Under the pieces are notes generated by a model. The model ran no database searches and had not been told where the DNA came from. It saw only the letters and a list, made by a program, of their open reading frames with translations. A stretch of DNA of 5,852 bases from Spirochaetales bacterium (GTDB lineage: Bacteria > Spirochaetota > Spirochaetia > SZUA-6 > DRHE01): assembly GCA_011049745.1 (NCBI GenBank), contig DRHE01000137.1, positions 1 to 5,852 on the forward strand, in the 5' to 3' direction. This document shows, piece after piece, positions 5,317-5,852 of this stretch. The stretch's first letter is position 1; the number at the start of each line of letters is the position of its first letter. The translations under genes were made by a program, and so were the position numbers.

Positions 5317-5852
5317 ATGGATGATAGCTGTAAAAAAATCTTTGAACATACCTGGCACGCTGTTTTAACTTTAAACAGTAGAGGTGCGATTACCTACACT
5401 AATACCGCATTTACTGAGATCTTCGGCTATACTTATGAAGAAGTGCTCAATAAAGAGCTTATTACGCTCTTCGTCGATGATTCCAAAAAAATTATTCAGA
5501 AAAAACTGGAGAATTACAACAGGCAAAGCATTAATCAGGGAGCGACCTCTCCAGCCAGAGAAATCCTCTCTATTACCGCCCTTCACCAAAGCGGCAGCTT
5601 GCTTAATATAGAGCTCTCCTTCATGCCTAAACAGCAAAATGGACAGAATAACATTATCGCCTTTGCCCGTGATCTTACCTCATATAAAAAGATTTTCAGA
5701 GAGCTTAAGGCCAGCAGAGACAGCTATTGGGCATTATCAGAGACCACCTCTGACGCAATCCTGCAGATAAATGATGATTTCACCATCCAATTCGCCAATA
5801 CAGCCATAAAATCAATTTTTGGCTACAGCAGCAATGAATTAAAAGGAAAAAG
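5317..5852 (+). CDS. PAS-domain sensor/signalling protein (partial, 3' end outside window)
   Basis: The N-terminal 178 residues of a probably cytoplasmic signalling protein; no signal peptide or membrane segment is visible. A first PAS domain spans about residues 6-125, recognised by the IFEHTWHAVLTL entry and the GAITYTNTAFTEIFGYTYEE core, ending in the IIAFARDLT strand typical of PAS folds. A linking helix (YKKIFRELKASRDSY) leads into a second PAS domain from about 138 (SETTSDAILQINDDF, ANTAIKSIFGYSSNEL), cut by the right edge. The output domain (histidine kinase, GGDEF, or other) lies outside and cannot be told. The frame is open upstream only to 5275. ATG 5317 is the first ATG but has no clear Shine-Dalgarno. 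It is divergent from nikR, AT-richer than the nik genes, and no functional link to nickel is seen. Confidence 0.8.
   Translation, partial: MDDSCKKIFEHTWHAVLTLNSRGAITYTNTAFTEIFGYTYEEVLNKELITLFVDDSKKIIQKKLENYNRQSINQGATSPAREILSITALHQSGSLLNIELSFMPKQQNGQNNIIAFARDLTSYKKIFRELKASRDSYWALSETTSDAILQINDDFTIQFANTAIKSIFGYSSNELKGK

Overview
The window is a compact nickel-handling island. Two genes read leftward: an Mrp/MinD-type ATPase and hypA, which insert nickel into [NiFe]-hydrogenase. Divergent from them is a five-gene rightward operon for an energy-coupling-factor (ECF) type nickel importer: a secreted protein of unknown function, nikL, nikM, nikQ and nikO. Converging on the operon's end is nikR, the nickel-responsive repressor. 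A PAS-domain sensor gene, cut by the right edge, reads away from nikR and has no evident link to nickel.

Organism: an anaerobic bacterium with moderate GC content. The nikL-nikO stretch looks GC-richer and the last 700 bases clearly AT-richer. The signal peptide of the secreted protein ends in FAGGQKQE, a style common in Spirochaetota exported proteins, so a spirochaete is my best guess, held loosely. The HypA and ATPase sequences look most like the Thermococcales versions as I recall them, so this maturation pair may have been exchanged with archaea.

Layout: 1-748 (-) Mrp/MinD-type HypB, C-terminus cut off by the window edge, with an in-frame 9-bp tandem repeat. 745-1161 (-) hypA, overlapping it by 4 bases. 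1162-1316 divergent intergenic region with a hypA promoter and a nik promoter overlapped by a perfect NikR palindrome, GTGTTAC-N13-GTAACAC. 1317-4739 (+) nik operon with start/stop overlaps at three of its four junctions. 4745-5155 (-) nikR, only 5 bases from nikO. 5156-5316 AT-rich divergent region with two candidate promoters. 5317-5852 (+) PAS protein, open at the edge.

How it fits together: when nickel is scarce NikR should leave the palindrome and the importer is made. NikM takes up nickel, helped by NikL and perhaps by the secreted protein, and is powered by NikQ/NikO. Imported nickel can then be passed by HypA and the ATPase to a hydrogenase precursor encoded elsewhere. No hydrogenase structural gene, RNA gene, insertion sequence, CRISPR array or classical terminator was seen. 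The pathway is not new; the less ordinary parts are the archaeal-type HypA/HypB pair in an apparently bacterial context, the Ser/Met repeat in the ATPase, and the unrecognised first gene of the importer operon.
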